This document shows, one piece after another, positions 1-9,544 of a DNA stretch of 64,000 nucleotides. Below the pieces are notes generated by a model, which did not search any database, was not told the DNA's origin, and saw only the letters and a program-made list of their open reading frames with translations. Position 1 is the first letter of the stretch; every line of letters starts with the position of its first letter. The stretch lies in NCBI RefSeq assembly GCF_019132875.1, contig NZ_JAHSPF010000012.1:82770-146769 (forward strand), written 5' to 3'. The translations under genes and the position numbers were made by a program. Source of the DNA: Erwinia phyllosphaerae. GTDB lineage: Bacteria > Pseudomonadota > Gammaproteobacteria > Enterobacterales > Enterobacteriaceae.

Positions 1-1023
1 GCCAAAAGGTACCAGATGGTTTTTCTGATAGCGATTACCGCTTTCGTAGCTGTAGGGCTTTTTATCGCCCAATACCACGATGGAGTTGTAGTCGTGATAG
101 CGATTGTTTTCCAGCCGCGAGTCGACGATACCGGTGATCAGGCCGCTGTTCTGCGAGCGTAGTTCACGATCAATAGTTTGCAAAAAAGGCTGCTGGTTTG
201 ATTCCAGATCGGGAATAGCCGATTCGGGCCAGATAATCAGCGGCGCTTTGCCGACATAGGGACGGGTCAGGCCAGTGTAGGTTTTCAGCGTGTTAAGCAG
301 CTGGTTGGCATCCCACTTCAGCGACTGGGGAATATTGCCCTGTACCAGCGCGACGTTAACCGTGCGTTCCGGCTGCAGCTGATACCAGCTGAGCATGCGC
401 AGCGGCCACGGAAGCAGCAGCAACGCCAGCGCGCCCACTGCCGCAATCCACTGACGTCTGGCCGCGCTATAAACGATCAGGCCGGCAACAATTGTCAGCA
501 CAAAGGTAATGCCTTCCACGCCGACCAGCGGCCCCAGTCCTTTTAACGGGCCGTCAATCTGGCTGTAGCCAAACTGCAGCCAGGGAAAGCCGGTGAGGAT
601 CCAGCCGCGCAAAAACTCGGTGATTTGCCACAGCACGGGCGCGGCGAGCGTCAGCCGTAGCAGCGAGGTTTTGGGAAACAGACGGTTCAACAGTGCGGCA
701 AACAGCATGGTATAAAGCGACAAATAAGCCGCCAGCAGGATCACCAAAAAGACGTTTACCGGGCCAGGCATGCCGCCAAAAGTGGCAATACTGACGTAAA
801 CCCAGTTGATGCCGCTGCCAAACAGGCCAAAGCCCCAGACGAAACCGATAGCGGTCGCCTGACGGGTGGTGCGGTTAAGCGTTAATGCCAGCAGTCCACA
901 AAGCGCAATCAGCGCGGCGGGCCAGAAATCGTAAGGCGAAAACGCCAGGGTGCCAGAGGCACCCGTCAACAGCGCTAAAAGCAGGCGAACCCGCTGGCGC
1001 TGGTATAAAGAGGCAATAGCCAT
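1..1023 (-). CDS. lnt: apolipoprotein N-acyltransferase (partial, 3' end outside window)
   Basis: Inner-membrane enzyme that adds the third acyl chain to the N-terminal cysteine of lipoproteins such as Pal, also encoded here. The first 341 codons are present; the family is about 510 residues, so the C-terminal third lies beyond the window start. Several hydrophobic segments fill the first ~200 residues, then the nitrilase-like domain begins. The catalytic Glu (IIWPES, E267) and Lys ([12 protein letters not shown]334) are visible; the catalytic Cys (near 387) would be off the edge. It is the last gene of the ybeZ-ybeY-corC-lnt operon, 7 bp after corC. Confidence 0.96.
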   Translation of the reverse strand, partial: MAIASLYQRQRVRLLLALLTGASGTLAFSPYDFWPAALIALCGLLALTLNRTTRQATAIGFVWGFGLFGSGINWVYVSIATFGGMPGPVNVFLVILLAAYLSLYTMLFAALLNRLFPKTSLLRLTLAAPVLWQITEFLRGWILTGFPWLQFGYSQIDGPLKGLGPLVGVEGITFVLTIVAGLIVYSAARRQWIAAVGALALLLLPWPLRMLSWYQLQPERTVNVALVQGNIPQSLKWDANQLLNTLKTYTGLTRPYVGKAPLIIWPESAIPDLESNQQPFLQTIDRELRSQNSGLITGIVDSRLENNRYHDYNSIVVLGDKKPYSYESGNRYQKNHLVPFG

Positions 1024-1030
1024 AGAGAGG

Positions 1031-1909
1031 TTATTCTTCCAGTATCGGTTGCGGCGAGTTTTCCGGAATTCTGACGTGAACCTGAATAATACGACGGCTG
1101 TCGGCCATGGCAATCTTAAACTGATAGCCTTCGATCTCAACGCTTTCACCGCGTGCCGGTAAATGGCCAAACGCCTGCATTACCAGCCCGCCAATCGTAT
1201 CCACTTCTTCATCGCTAAACTGCGTTTCGAAAATTTCATTAAAGTCTTCGATTGGCGTCAGGGCGCGCAGCGTATAGGTATGACGGCTCAGCTGACGGAT
1301 ATCGCGATCTTCTTCGTCGTCATATTCGTCTTCGATTTCGCCGACAATCAGCTCCAGAATATCTTCGATAGTCACCAGACCGGAAACACCGCCAAACTCA
1401 TCAATCACAATCGCCATGTGGTAGCGCTGCGAACGAAACTCTTTCAGCATGCGGTCGACACGCTTGCTTTCCGGAACCACGACGGCCGGACGCAACACTT
1501 TTTCAATGCTGAACGGGGCTGATTCGCTGCTCATAAACGGCAGCAAATCTTTTGCCATCAGAATGCCTTCAACGTGGTCCTTATCTTCGCTAATAACCGG
1601 AAAGCGAGAGTGGGCGGATTCAATGATCGTGTCCAGGCACTCGTCGAGCGACTGGTTACGCTTTAGCGTCACCATCTGTGAGCGCGGGATCATAATGTCG
1701 CGCACGCGCTGTTCCGCGATGTCCATGACCCCTTCGAGCATGTCGCGGGTATCCTGGTCGATCAGCTCGTTCTGCTCGGAATCACGGATCAGTTCCAGCA
1801 GGTCGTCACGGTTTTTGGGCTCACCATGAAACAGCTGGTTGAGGATAAGGGTGAAAAATCCCTTTTTACTACTGGGACTGTCGTTGTTCTGTGAATGGTC
1901 ATCGCTCAT
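1031..1909 (-). CDS. corC: CorC, CBS-domain transporter-associated protein
   Basis: A 292-residue cytosolic protein with two CBS domains (about residues 70-190) and a C-terminal CorC_HlyC / transporter-associated domain, as in E. coli CorC (YbeX). The family is linked to Mg/Co efflux and, from its operon partners, to ribosome and envelope homeostasis; the exact role is unsettled. I chose the ATG giving [10 protein letters not shown], which matches the family N-terminus, rather than an upstream in-frame ATG that would overlap ybeY. It sits between ybeY and lnt in the same orientation. Confidence 0.95.
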   Translation of the reverse strand: MSDDHSQNNDSPSSKKGFFTLILNQLFHGEPKNRDDLLELIRDSEQNELIDQDTRDMLEGVMDIAEQRVRDIMIPRSQMVTLKRNQSLDECLDTIIESAHSRFPVISEDKDHVEGILMAKDLLPFMSSESAPFSIEKVLRPAVVVPESKRVDRMLKEFRSQRYHMAIVIDEFGGVSGLVTIEDILELIVGEIEDEYDDEEDRDIRQLSRHTYTLRALTPIEDFNEIFETQFSDEEVDTIGGLVMQAFGHLPARGESVEIEGYQFKIAMADSRRIIQVHVRIPENSPQPILEE

Positions 1910-1979
1910 GGCGTTTTTGTTTCTGTCACTCTTATTGAGATTAAGGGTGCCCCTTCCGGAAAGCGGGAAGGGACGCGGT

Positions 1980-2450
1980 TTACAAATCTTTCTCCGAAAT
2001 GTACGGGTCGTCATAACCAAGAGCAAGCATTATCTCGGTCTCGATCGATTCCATCTCTTCGGCTTCGTCGTCTTCAATATGGTCATAGCCTAGCAAATGC
2101 AGACTGCCGTGCACCACCATGTGCGCCCAGTGTGCCAGCAGCGGCTTCTCCTGCTCTGCCGCTTCCTGTTCCACGACCTGGCGGCAAATAATCAAATCGC
2201 CCAGCAGCGGCAGCTCAATACCCGGCGGCGCTTCAAACGGAAACGACAGCACGTTAGTGGGCTTATCTTTGCTGCGGTAGGTGTGATTCAATTCACGGCT
2301 CTCGGCCTCATCGACCAGGCGAATCGTCACTTCACTCTCTTCCTGAAACTGCGGCAGCACCGCTTCCAGCCAGCGCTGAAAATCAGATTCTGCCGGTAAT
2401 CCTGCCGGTTGTTCACATGCCAGCTGTAAATCCAGTATTACGGTACTCAT
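1980..2450 (-). CDS. ybeY: endoribonuclease YbeY (16S rRNA maturation)
   Basis: Zinc-dependent single-strand endoribonuclease involved in 16S rRNA 3' end maturation and 70S ribosome quality control. It is 156 residues long, with the family metal motif H114-x3-H118-x5-H124 ([11 protein letters not shown]). The start overlaps the end of ybeZ by 4 bp (ATGA type), indicating translational coupling. YbeZ is its known physical partner. There is nothing unusual in length or motif. Confidence 0.97.
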   Translation of the reverse strand: MSTVILDLQLACEQPAGLPAESDFQRWLEAVLPQFQEESEVTIRLVDEAESRELNHTYRSKDKPTNVLSFPFEAPPGIELPLLGDLIICRQVVEQEAAEQEKPLLAHWAHMVVHGSLHLLGYDHIEDDEAEEMESIETEIMLALGYDDPYISEKDL

Positions 2451-3508
2451 TTAGGCTCCTGCGCGGCCTGCTGCATTGCCAGCGCCTCGCGTTTACGTTC
2501 TTCCGCCAGCGCATCGCGGCGTTTTTGGTCGGCTGCTTCCCATGCCTCATAGGCAATCACCACGCGGGCAACGACCGGATGACGCACCACGTCTTCACTG
2601 TGGAAGAAGTTAAAGCTGATCTCTTCCACTTCTGACAGCACTTCGATAGCGTGGCGCAGACCCGACTTCAGGTTGCGCGGCAGGTCAATCTGCGTCACGT
2701 CGCCGGTGATGACCGCTTTAGAGTTAAAGCCGATGCGGGTCAGGAACATTTTCATCTGTTCAATGGTGGTGTTCTGGCTTTCATCCAGGATGATAAACGC
2801 GTCGTTCAGCGTTCGGCCACGCATATAGGCCAGCGGCGCAACTTCAATAACGTTACGTTCGATAAGCTTTTCAACGCGTTCAAAACCCAGCATCTCAAAC
2901 AGCGCGTCGTAAAGCGGACGGAGATAGGGGTCAACCTTCTGGCTGAGGTCGCCTGGCAGAAAGCCCAGCTTCTCGCCAGCCTCTACGGCCGGACGCGTCA
3001 GCAGGATACGACGGACTTCCTGACGCTCCAGCGCATCCACCGCTGCCGCCACCGCCAGATAGGTTTTCCCTGTCCCGGCAGGCCCAACGCCAAAGGTGAT
3101 GTCGTGATCGAGCATGTTGGCGACGTACTGCGCCTGGTTTGGCGTACGCGGTTTGATTACGCCGCGTTTGGTCTTGATATTTACCGCTTTGCCATATTCC
3201 GGCACGCTGTCGGCTGACTGTTCCAGCACCCGGCTCTCTTTAATGGCCAGATGAATTTGCTCGGGATCGATATCGGGGATATGTCCACGCACGGGAGCCG
3301 TATCAACATACAGGTCGCGCAGAATGCGCGCGGCGGCATCCACGGTCAATGACTTGCCGACCAGCTTAAAGGCGTTATCGCGACGGTTGATCTCAATGCC
3401 TAACCGACGTTCCAGCTGCTTGATATTATCGTCAAACGGGCCGCACAGGCTCAGCAGACGGTGATTATCAGCAGGTTCTAAGGTTATTTCGCGTGTCTCA
3501 ATATTCAA
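2447..3508 (-). CDS. ybeZ: PhoH-family ATPase YbeZ
   Basis: A 353-residue PhoH-like P-loop NTPase that works with YbeY. It has an N-terminal RNA-binding-like region (residues 1-100), a Walker A motif ([11 protein letters not shown], about residue 140) and a Walker B-type FIILDESQN segment. The C-terminus is Lys/Glu-rich and slightly longer than the 346-residue E. coli protein. It is the first gene of the ybeZ-ybeY-corC-lnt operon; the 212-bp gap to miaB would hold its promoter. Confidence 0.95.
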   Translation of the reverse strand: MNIETREITLEPADNHRLLSLCGPFDDNIKQLERRLGIEINRRDNAFKLVGKSLTVDAAARILRDLYVDTAPVRGHIPDIDPEQIHLAIKESRVLEQSADSVPEYGKAVNIKTKRGVIKPRTPNQAQYVANMLDHDITFGVGPAGTGKTYLAVAAAVDALERQEVRRILLTRPAVEAGEKLGFLPGDLSQKVDPYLRPLYDALFEMLGFERVEKLIERNVIEVAPLAYMRGRTLNDAFIILDESQNTTIEQMKMFLTRIGFNSKAVITGDVTQIDLPRNLKSGLRHAIEVLSEVEEISFNFFHSEDVVRHPVVARVVIAYEAWEAADQKRRDALAEERKREALAMQQAAQEPK

Positions 3509-3675
3509 ACTAATCCTTTGGGTCGCTCAGGGCCAGGTTGAGGATGGCGTTGTATCAGCTTGCCACGCGCTAAGAGCGTGACCGTAAGGGAATTATTTAT
3601 GGCAGCGCAACAATGCGCAAGCACAGGAAGGGATATTTGGGCACTGCCTGCAGAAAGCAAGACGCGTTTTCACTA

Positions 3676-3705
3676 TTAAAGCGGCGAACCTGTGAGGCTC
3701 GCCGC
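3676..3705 (-). terminator. rho-independent terminator of miaB
   Basis: On the minus strand a 10-bp stem (GCGGCGAGCC with GGTTCGCCGC, one G.U pair) and a 5-nt loop are followed by TTTAAT, 15 bp after the miaB stop codon. Confidence 0.7.
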
Positions 3706-3720
3706 AGAAGCCAGATAACA

Positions 3721-5145
3721 TCAAGGCTGGAACAGACCCACACCCAGCTCGTTCTCTTTACGCGTGCGCGCGATAACGGAAGCGGGCGTTTCACTGGTGC
3801 GCAGGCCCATCTGCTCTTCGGTACGGATGACTTTGCCGCGCAGAGAGTTGGTGTAGACATCGACGATTTCTACATCGACAAATTTACCAATCATCTCCGG
3901 CGTGCCTTCGAAGTTAACCACACGGTTGTTTTCAGTGCGGCCTGAAAGCTCCATCACGTTTTTACGCGAGGTACCTTCCACCAGAATACGCTGCACGGTG
4001 CCTACCATGCGGCGGCTCCACGCCATCGCCTGCTGGTTAATGCGATCCTGGAGGATCCACAGGCGCTGCTTTTTCTCTTCTTCCGGTACGTCGTCCGGCA
4101 AGTCGGCGGCTGGCGTGCCCGGGCGTGCAGAATAGATAAAGCTATAGCTGGTGTCGAAATTGACCTCGCCAATCAGCTTCATGGTCTGCTCAAAATCCTG
4201 CTGGGTTTCGCCCGGGAAGCCAATAATAAAGTCCGAGCTTATCTGGATATCCGGACGGGCCGCGCGCAGTTTGCGAATAATCGCTTTATATTCCAGGGCG
4301 GTATGTGCGCGTTTCATCAGCGTCAGAATACGGTCGGCACCGCTCTGTACCGGCAGATGCAGGAAGCTGACCAGCTCCGGCGTATCGCGATAGACTTCAA
4401 TGATATCGTCAGTAAACTCGATCGGATGGCTGGTGGTAAAGCGAATGCGGTCAATGCCGTCGATGGCGGCAACCAGGCGCAGCAGGTCAGCAAAGGTGCA
4501 CAGCTCGCCGTCAAAGGTTTCGCCGCGATAGGCGTTAACGTTTTGGCCCAGCAGATTAACTTCACGTACGCCTTGTGCCGCCAGCTGAGCGATTTCAAAC
4601 AGAATGTCGTCGCAAGGGCGGCTGACTTCTTCTCCACGGGTATAAGGCACCACGCAGAACGTACAGTACTTATTACACCCTTCCATAATCGAAACGAAGG
4701 CCGACGGGCCATCTGCTTTCGGTTCTGGCAGGCGGTCAAATTTTTCGATTTCCGGGAAGCTGATGTCGACAATCGGGCTTTTAGAACCGCGCACGGTATT
4801 GATCATTTCCGGCAGGCGGTGCAGCGTCTGCGGGCCAAAAACGATATCGACAAAATTCGCGCGCTGGCGAATATGATCGCCTTCCTGCGACGCTACACAG
4901 CCGCCTACGCCGATGACTACATCGGGATTGCGATCTTTCAGCGTTTTCCAACGTCCAAGCTGATGGAAAACTTTTTCCTGGGCCTTTTCACGGATGGAGC
5001 AGGTGTTGAGCAGCAGCACGTCGGCTTCTTCCGCTACTTCCGTCAGAGAATAGCCGTGAGTGCTGTTTAACAGGTCGGCCATTTTGGATGAGTCGTACTC
5101 ATTCATCTGACAGCCCCAGGTTTTGATATACAGTTTTTTCGTCAT
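3721..5145 (-). CDS. miaB: tRNA-2-methylthio-N6-dimethylallyladenosine synthase
   Basis: Radical-SAM methylthiotransferase that converts i6A37 to ms2i6A37 in tRNAs reading UNN codons. It is 474 residues, identical in length to the E. coli enzyme. Auxiliary-cluster cysteines are C12, C49 and C83; radical-SAM cysteines are C157, C161 and C164 (CNKYCTFC); a C-terminal TRAM domain follows. The start is the ATG for [11 protein letters not shown]; an upstream extension to 5235 lacks family similarity. It is divergent from ubiF with 160 bp between. Confidence 0.97.
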   Translation of the reverse strand: MTKKLYIKTWGCQMNEYDSSKMADLLNSTHGYSLTEVAEEADVLLLNTCSIREKAQEKVFHQLGRWKTLKDRNPDVVIGVGGCVASQEGDHIRQRANFVDIVFGPQTLHRLPEMINTVRGSKSPIVDISFPEIEKFDRLPEPKADGPSAFVSIMEGCNKYCTFCVVPYTRGEEVSRPCDDILFEIAQLAAQGVREVNLLGQNVNAYRGETFDGELCTFADLLRLVAAIDGIDRIRFTTSHPIEFTDDIIEVYRDTPELVSFLHLPVQSGADRILTLMKRAHTALEYKAIIRKLRAARPDIQISSDFIIGFPGETQQDFEQTMKLIGEVNFDTSYSFIYSARPGTPAADLPDDVPEEEKKQRLWILQDRINQQAMAWSRRMVGTVQRILVEGTSRKNVMELSGRTENNRVVNFEGTPEMIGKFVDVEIVDVYTNSLRGKVIRTEEQMGLRTSETPASVIARTRKENELGVGLFQP

Positions 5146-5305
5146 CTGGTTGCCATTTGTCATGCAGGAGGTAATGCAGGAGGCGTATTGTAAAGCTTTG
5201 CCGCTGTGGTGACCAGCGCCCTGCCGTTTTCTCAACAGCTGCTAAAAATCCGGTACACTAAGGTTAACAGAATTAGCTCGTCAGACGTCCACTGGACAGG
5301 AAAAT

Positions 5306-6487
5306 ATGATGACAGAAATAATGCAAAAATGGGATGTCGCTATTGTCGGTGGCGGAATGGTGGGCGCGGCGCTGGCAAGCGGACTGGCGACGCAGGGATT
5401 TAAGGTAACGGTGCTGGAAAAACAGATCCCAGCCGAATTCAACGATCGGAGCGAGCCGGATATCAGAATTTCTGCCCTGGGCGCTTCTTCGGTTGACCTG
5501 TTGAAGCAGCTGGAGGTCTGGCCGGGCATCCAGGCTATGCGCTGCACGCCGTACCGCAAGCTGGAAACCTGGGAGTGGCAAACGGCGAACGTCAGCTTCG
5601 ATGCGGCGTCACTTGGTTTGCCCGAGCTGGGTTATATGGTCGAAAACAGCATCCTGCAAAGAGCGCTCTGGGAGCGGCTACAGCAGCAGGAGGTATTGCT
5701 GACGGCACCGGCAAAGCTAAAAACGCTGCATTCCTGTAACGGCGGCTGGCAGTTAACGCTGGAAAATGGCGATAAGCTGAACGCCAGGCTGGTGATAGGG
5801 GCCGACGGCGCGAATTCTCAGGTACGGCAGCTGGCGGGCATAGGAATACGTGGCTGGAACTATGCTCAATCCTGCATGTTAATCAGCGTGCGCTGCGAGC
5901 ACGATGCGGGAGACTGCACCTGGCAGCATTTTACGCCAGCAGGGCCAAGAGCATTTCTGCCGCTGTCTGACGGCTGGGCTTCTCTGGTGTGGTATGACAG
6001 CCCGGCACGCATTCGTCAGCTACAGGCGATGAATATGGCGCAGCTCTCTGCCGAGATAAAAACGCATTTTCCGGCGCGATTAGGCAAAGTAACGCCGGTT
6101 GCTGCGGGATCTTTCCCGCTGGTTCGCCGCCATGCCACCCGCTACGTTTTGCCAGGCCTGGCGCTGGTGGGCGATGCAGCCCATACCATTAACCCACTGG
6201 CGGGGCAGGGCGTTAATCTCGGCTATCGCGACGTGGATGCATTAATCGATATCCTTAGCGCCTCACGGGAGCGGGCAGAAGATTGGGCTGCAGAAAGAGT
6301 TTTGCTGCGTTATCAGCGTTCCCGGCAGAAAGATAATCTGCTGATGCAGAGCGGTATGGATCTTTTCTATTTTGCTTTCAGTACCCAGGCCGCGCCTTTA
6401 CGCATTTTACGCAATATAGGGTTGATGGCCGCTGAACGTTCTGGCGTGTTAAAACGTCAGGCGCTGCGTTACGCGTTGGGATTATAG
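5306..6487 (+). CDS. ubiF: 3-demethoxyubiquinol 3-hydroxylase
   Basis: FAD-dependent monooxygenase for the C6-type ring hydroxylation of ubiquinone biosynthesis (2-octaprenyl-3-methyl-6-methoxy-1,4-benzoquinol hydroxylase). It is 393 residues, with the N-terminal dinucleotide motif VGGGMVGAALA, the GADGANSQVR motif and the FAD-ribityl motif GDAAHTINPLAGQGVNLG near residue 290. Its position between miaB and the Gln/Met/Leu tRNA array is the E. coli order, which separates it from the paralogues UbiH and UbiI. Two ATGs lie at the start (codons 1-2); either is possible. Confidence 0.95.
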   Translation: MMTEIMQKWDVAIVGGGMVGAALASGLATQGFKVTVLEKQIPAEFNDRSEPDIRISALGASSVDLLKQLEVWPGIQAMRCTPYRKLETWEWQTANVSFDAASLGLPELGYMVENSILQRALWERLQQQEVLLTAPAKLKTLHSCNGGWQLTLENGDKLNARLVIGADGANSQVRQLAGIGIRGWNYAQSCMLISVRCEHDAGDCTWQHFTPAGPRAFLPLSDGWASLVWYDSPARIRQLQAMNMAQLSAEIKTHFPARLGKVTPVAAGSFPLVRRHATRYVLPGLALVGDAAHTINPLAGQGVNLGYRDVDALIDILSASRERAEDWAAERVLLRYQRSRQKDNLLMQSGMDLFYFAFSTQAAPLRILRNIGLMAAERSGVLKRQALRYALGL

Positions 6488-6655
6488 GCAGTGGTGTGAC
6501 ATCCACAGTTGTAAGCTGTCCTGGCGTCTCTGTGCGCCAGCATGGCACTTAACGGAATAGCTTCTCTTTTAGCTGGCGCATCGTCGTATCCGGATAGCTT
6601 TTGCTTTAGCAAGCGCACCGCTATAAGAAGTTGCGTTTCACCAGGCGACAGACGT

Positions 6656-6680
6656 AAAAAAGCCCGCTTGCGCGGGCTTC
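6656..6680 (-). terminator. terminator of the tRNA array
   Basis: Read on the minus strand, AGCCCGC and GCGGGCT form a 7-bp stem with a 4-nt loop followed by a T run, 9 bp beyond the last tRNA-Gln. It lies between convergent ubiF and the tRNAs and may serve both. Confidence 0.8.
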
Positions 6681-6689
6681 TTTACTTAT

Positions 6690-6764
6690 TGGCTGGGGTG
6701 CAGGGATTCGAACCCCGGAATGCTGGTATCAGAAACCAGTGCCTTACCGCTTGGCGACACCCCA
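6690..6764 (-). tRNA. glnX: tRNA-Gln(CTG)
   Basis: A 75-nt cloverleaf with encoded CCA and anticodon CTG. It is the last tRNA of the seven-gene minus-strand array and identical in its body to the preceding tRNA-Gln(CTG). The symbol is assigned from the E. coli order metT-leuW-glnU-glnW-metU-glnV-glnX. Confidence 0.97.
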
Positions 6765-6805
6765 ATTTCTTGGGTGCGATCCGTTTGCACAGATCGTCTT
6801 TTTTA

Positions 6806-6880
6806 TGGCTGGGGTGCAGGGATTCGAACCCCGGAATGCTGGTATCAGAAACCAGTGCCTTACCGCTTGGCGACACCCCA
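6806..6880 (-). tRNA. glnV: tRNA-Gln(CTG)
   Basis: A 75-nt cloverleaf with encoded CCA and anticodon CTG, a duplicate of the tRNA at 6690-6764. It reads CAG codons. Confidence 0.97.
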
Positions 6881-6887
6881 ATAAAAT

Positions 6888-6964
6888 TGGTGGCTACTAC
6901 GGGAATCGAACCTGTGACCCCAGCATTATGAGTGCTGTGCTCTAACCAGCTGAGCTAAGTAGCC
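6888..6964 (-). tRNA. metU: tRNA-Met(CAT), elongator
   Basis: A 77-nt cloverleaf with encoded CCA and anticodon CAT. The GGCTAC acceptor start marks it as elongator Met rather than initiator. It is a duplicate of the tRNA at 7300-7376. Confidence 0.96.
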
Positions 6965-7000
6965 TAATTTTACTGCGTTACAACTATACAACATTCTGAC

Positions 7001-7075
7001 TGGCTGGGATACCTGGATTCGAACCAGGGAATGCCGGTATCAAAAACCGGTGCCTTACCGCTTGGCGATATCCCA
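7001..7075 (-). tRNA. glnW: tRNA-Gln(TTG)
   Basis: A 75-nt cloverleaf with encoded CCA and anticodon TTG. Its acceptor stem starts TGGGATA where the neighbouring Gln(TTG) gene has TGGGGTA, a paired change that preserves the stem. Confidence 0.97.
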
Positions 7076-7110
7076 ATGTCCGTAAACAAGTCACTAACCA
7101 TCAGAAAAAC

Positions 7111-7185
7111 TGGCTGGGGTACCTGGATTCGAACCAGGGAATGCCGGTATCAAAAACCGGTGCCTTACCGCTTGGCGATACCCCA
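7111..7185 (-). tRNA. glnU: tRNA-Gln(TTG)
   Basis: A 75-nt cloverleaf with encoded CCA and anticodon TTG, a near duplicate of the gene at 7001-7075. Confidence 0.97.
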
Positions 7186-7205
7186 TCCGTGCATTGCGAT
7201 GAAAA

Positions 7206-7290
7206 TGGTGCGGGAGGCGAGACTTGAACTCGCACACCTTGCGGCGCCAGAACCTAAATCTGGTGCGTCTACCAATTTCGCCACTCCCGC
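7206..7290 (-). tRNA. leuW: tRNA-Leu(TAG)
   Basis: An 85-nt tRNA with the long variable arm of Leu tRNAs, anticodon TAG and encoded CCA. It is the only Leu gene in the array. Confidence 0.97.
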
Positions 7291-7299
7291 AAAAAAAGA

Positions 7300-7376
7300 T
7301 GGTGGCTACTACGGGAATCGAACCTGTGACCCCAGCATTATGAGTGCTGTGCTCTAACCAGCTGAGCTAAGTAGCC
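7300..7376 (-). tRNA. metT: tRNA-Met(CAT), elongator
   Basis: A 77-nt elongator tRNA-Met and the first gene of the array, about 40 bp downstream of a strong promoter. It is processed from a common precursor with the six following tRNAs. Confidence 0.96.
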
Positions 7377-7415
7377 ATCTTTTTTCACGTCACCTTCATC
7401 GGCGTTGCGGGGCGC

Positions 7416-7444
7416 ATTATGCTAAGTTGACCTGAAAGCGTCAA
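7416..7444 (-). promoter_or_regulatory. promoter of the seven-tRNA operon
   Basis: On the minus strand TTGACG (7439-7444) and CATAAT (7416-7421) are separated by exactly 17 bp. A GC-rich stretch (GCGCCCCGC) follows the -10, the type of discriminator found at stringently controlled stable-RNA promoters. Confidence 0.85.
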
Positions 7445-7553
7445 CAAGTTTTTTCCCGTTTTTTTGCTGAAATGATTCGTTTGTCTGGCTTATAACCAGT
7501 ATGGCGACTAAATCAGCAAAACTTGCCCTTTTAACGCGTTTTTTTAAACAACA

Positions 7554-7573
7554 ACGGGCCGCTGGCGACCCGT
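7554..7573 (-). terminator. probable terminator of asnB
   Basis: About 20 bp past the asnB stop, on the minus strand, a 9-bp stem (ACGGGTCGC with GCGGCCCGT, one wobble pair) is followed by TGTTGTTT. The tail is weak, so this is a probable rather than certain terminator. Confidence 0.5.
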
Positions 7574-7594
7574 TTTGTGAATAAAAGCCGTAAG

Positions 7595-9262
7595 TTATTT
7601 ATAAGCGGACTGGTGGACGCCAACGGCGCGACCGGAAGGATCGTCCATTGTTTTAAACGCCTCATCCCACTCGATAGCCTTGGCAGAAGAGCAGGCAACG
7701 GATGGACCACCCGGCACGCATTCTGCTGCGCTTGGCACAGGGAACAGCTCTTCAAAGATTTCCCGGTACAGATAACCTTCTTTAGAAGAAGGCGTGTTGT
7801 ATGGGAAACGGAAATGCGCCGTTTGCAGCTGCTGATCGCTAACCTGCTTCGCCGCGACTTCTTTCAGCGTATCGATCCAGCTGTAGCCTACGCCGTCAGA
7901 GAACTGCTCTTTCTGGCGCCAGGCCACGCTTTCCGGTAAATAAGAGGAGAAGCATTCACGCAGGATATGCTTTTCCATCTTGCCGTTAGCGCCGCACATT
8001 TTGTCCGCCGGGTTAATACGCATCGCCACATCGAGGAATTTTTTATCCAGGAAGGGCACGCGGGCTTCAACGCCCCAGGCAGACATCGCTTTGTTAGCGC
8101 GCGCGCAGTCAAACATATGTAAAGCCAGCAGCTTACGTACGTTCTCTTCGTGGAATTCTTTAGCGTTCGGCGCCTTGTGGAAATAGAGATAGCCGCCAAA
8201 GACTTCATCCGCGCCTTCTCCGGACAGCACCATCTTAATACCCATCGCTTTGATCTTACGCGACATTAAATACATCGGCGTAGAAGCACGGATCGTGGTC
8301 ACGTCGTAGGTTTCAATGTGGTAAATCACATCGCGAATCGCATCCAGACCTTCCTGCACGGTAAAGTGGATTTCATGGTGTACCGTACCCAGATGGTCAG
8401 CCACGGATTTCGCTGCTTTCAGATCGGGGGAACCTTCCAGGCCTACCGCGAAAGAGTGCAGCTGTGGCCACCATGCTTCGCTCTTATCCTGATCTTCTAT
8501 ACGCTTAGCCGCGAATTTTTTGGTCACGGCAGAAATAATAGAGGAGTCCAGTCCGCCAGACAGCAGCACGCCGTACGGCACGTCCGACATCAGATGGCTT
8601 TTAACAGCCTCTTCCAGCGCGTCTTTCAGCGCGGCAGCGTCGGTTTTGTTATCTTCAACCGCTTCATAGCTGAACCAGTCACGCTGCCAGTAACGGCGAA
8701 TTTCGCCATCGGTGCTGGAAAGATAGCTTCCCGGCGGGAATTCTTTAATTGATTTGCACACCGGCACCAGCGCTTTCATTTCTGAAGCAACAAACAGGTT
8801 GCCATGTTCATCGTTGCCCATATACAGGGGAATGATGCCGATATGGTCGCGGCCAACCAGATAAGTGTTTTTTACGCTGTCATACAGAATAAAGGCGAAC
8901 ATACCCTGCAGGTCGTCCAGAAAATCTACGCCCTTTTCCTGATAAAGCGCCAGAATAACTTCACAATCGGATTCGGTCTGGAACTCGTAGCGGCCGCTCA
9001 ACTCTGCACGCAGCGCCTGATGGTTATAAATTTCACCGTTTACCGCCAGCACGTGGGTATGGGCTGCGTTATAGAGAGGCTGTGCGCCGTTGTTAACGTC
9101 GACAATTGACAGACGCTCGTGGGCCAGAATTGCGTTATCGCCCGCGTAAACACCTGACCAGTCCGGGCCACGGTGACGCATTAAACGAGAAAGCTCTAAC
9201 GCTTTCTTACGCAGTTCAACAGGATCGCTTTTAAGATCCAACACGCCAAAAATAGAACACAT
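7595..9262 (-). CDS. asnB: asparagine synthetase B, glutamine-hydrolysing
   Basis: Makes asparagine from aspartate, ATP and glutamine. It is 555 residues (E. coli 554). The N-terminal Ntn glutaminase domain starts with the catalytic Cys directly after Met (MCSIFGV), and the C-terminal ATP-pyrophosphatase domain carries LLSGGLDSS. I chose this start because the nucleophile must be residue 2 after Met removal; an in-frame ATG 36 codons upstream would bury it. It is monocistronic, between the tRNA array and nagD. Confidence 0.97.
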   Translation of the reverse strand: MCSIFGVLDLKSDPVELRKKALELSRLMRHRGPDWSGVYAGDNAILAHERLSIVDVNNGAQPLYNAAHTHVLAVNGEIYNHQALRAELSGRYEFQTESDCEVILALYQEKGVDFLDDLQGMFAFILYDSVKNTYLVGRDHIGIIPLYMGNDEHGNLFVASEMKALVPVCKSIKEFPPGSYLSSTDGEIRRYWQRDWFSYEAVEDNKTDAAALKDALEEAVKSHLMSDVPYGVLLSGGLDSSIISAVTKKFAAKRIEDQDKSEAWWPQLHSFAVGLEGSPDLKAAKSVADHLGTVHHEIHFTVQEGLDAIRDVIYHIETYDVTTIRASTPMYLMSRKIKAMGIKMVLSGEGADEVFGGYLYFHKAPNAKEFHEENVRKLLALHMFDCARANKAMSAWGVEARVPFLDKKFLDVAMRINPADKMCGANGKMEKHILRECFSSYLPESVAWRQKEQFSDGVGYSWIDTLKEVAAKQVSDQQLQTAHFRFPYNTPSSKEGYLYREIFEELFPVPSAAECVPGGPSVACSSAKAIEWDEAFKTMDDPSGRAVGVHQSAYK

Positions 9263-9345
9263 AGCTAACTCCCTAATGGCATACCGCAACGGTAGTAATG
9301 ATGAAAACAGAAACCGAGTGGCGAATTGTTCGCCCGATAGATAAG

Positions 9346-9374
9346 AAAATGCGCCAGATTGCGTGACCATGCAA
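9346..9374 (-). promoter_or_regulatory. candidate asnB promoter
   Basis: On the minus strand TTGCAT (9369-9374) and CATTTT (9346-9351) are 17 bp apart, about 85 bp upstream of the asnB start. The assignment rests on motif match only. Confidence 0.45.
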
Positions 9375-9511
9375 CTCTTTTAGCGTTTCGCTGCTAAATT
9401 ACCTGTTTCATAGCCTTAAATATTGATGATTATTTATTTTTAACGCCTTTTTATTGATGAATCTTCAATGAAGGCTGAATTACGGCTAAATTTTATACAG
9501 GGCCAAAAGAT

Positions 9512-9538
9512 TAAAAAGCCCGACGCGCTGGTCGGGCT
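9512..9538 (-). terminator. terminator of the nagBACD operon
   Basis: On the minus strand AGCCCGAC and GTCGGGCT form an 8-bp stem with a 6-nt loop followed by TTTTT, directly after the nagD stop codon. Confidence 0.85.
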
Positions 9539-9544
9539 GAGGAT

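Noticed and set aside
6542..7357. Plus-strand frames with the repeated words GFEPRNAGIRNQ and GYYGNRTCDPSIM
   Set aside because: They are antisense translations of the seven tRNA genes; the repeats reflect duplicated tRNAs, not a protein family.
6690..7376. Regularly spaced repeats suggesting a CRISPR array
   Set aside because: The repeats are 75-85-nt tRNA genes with cloverleafs and anticodons; spacers are irregular.
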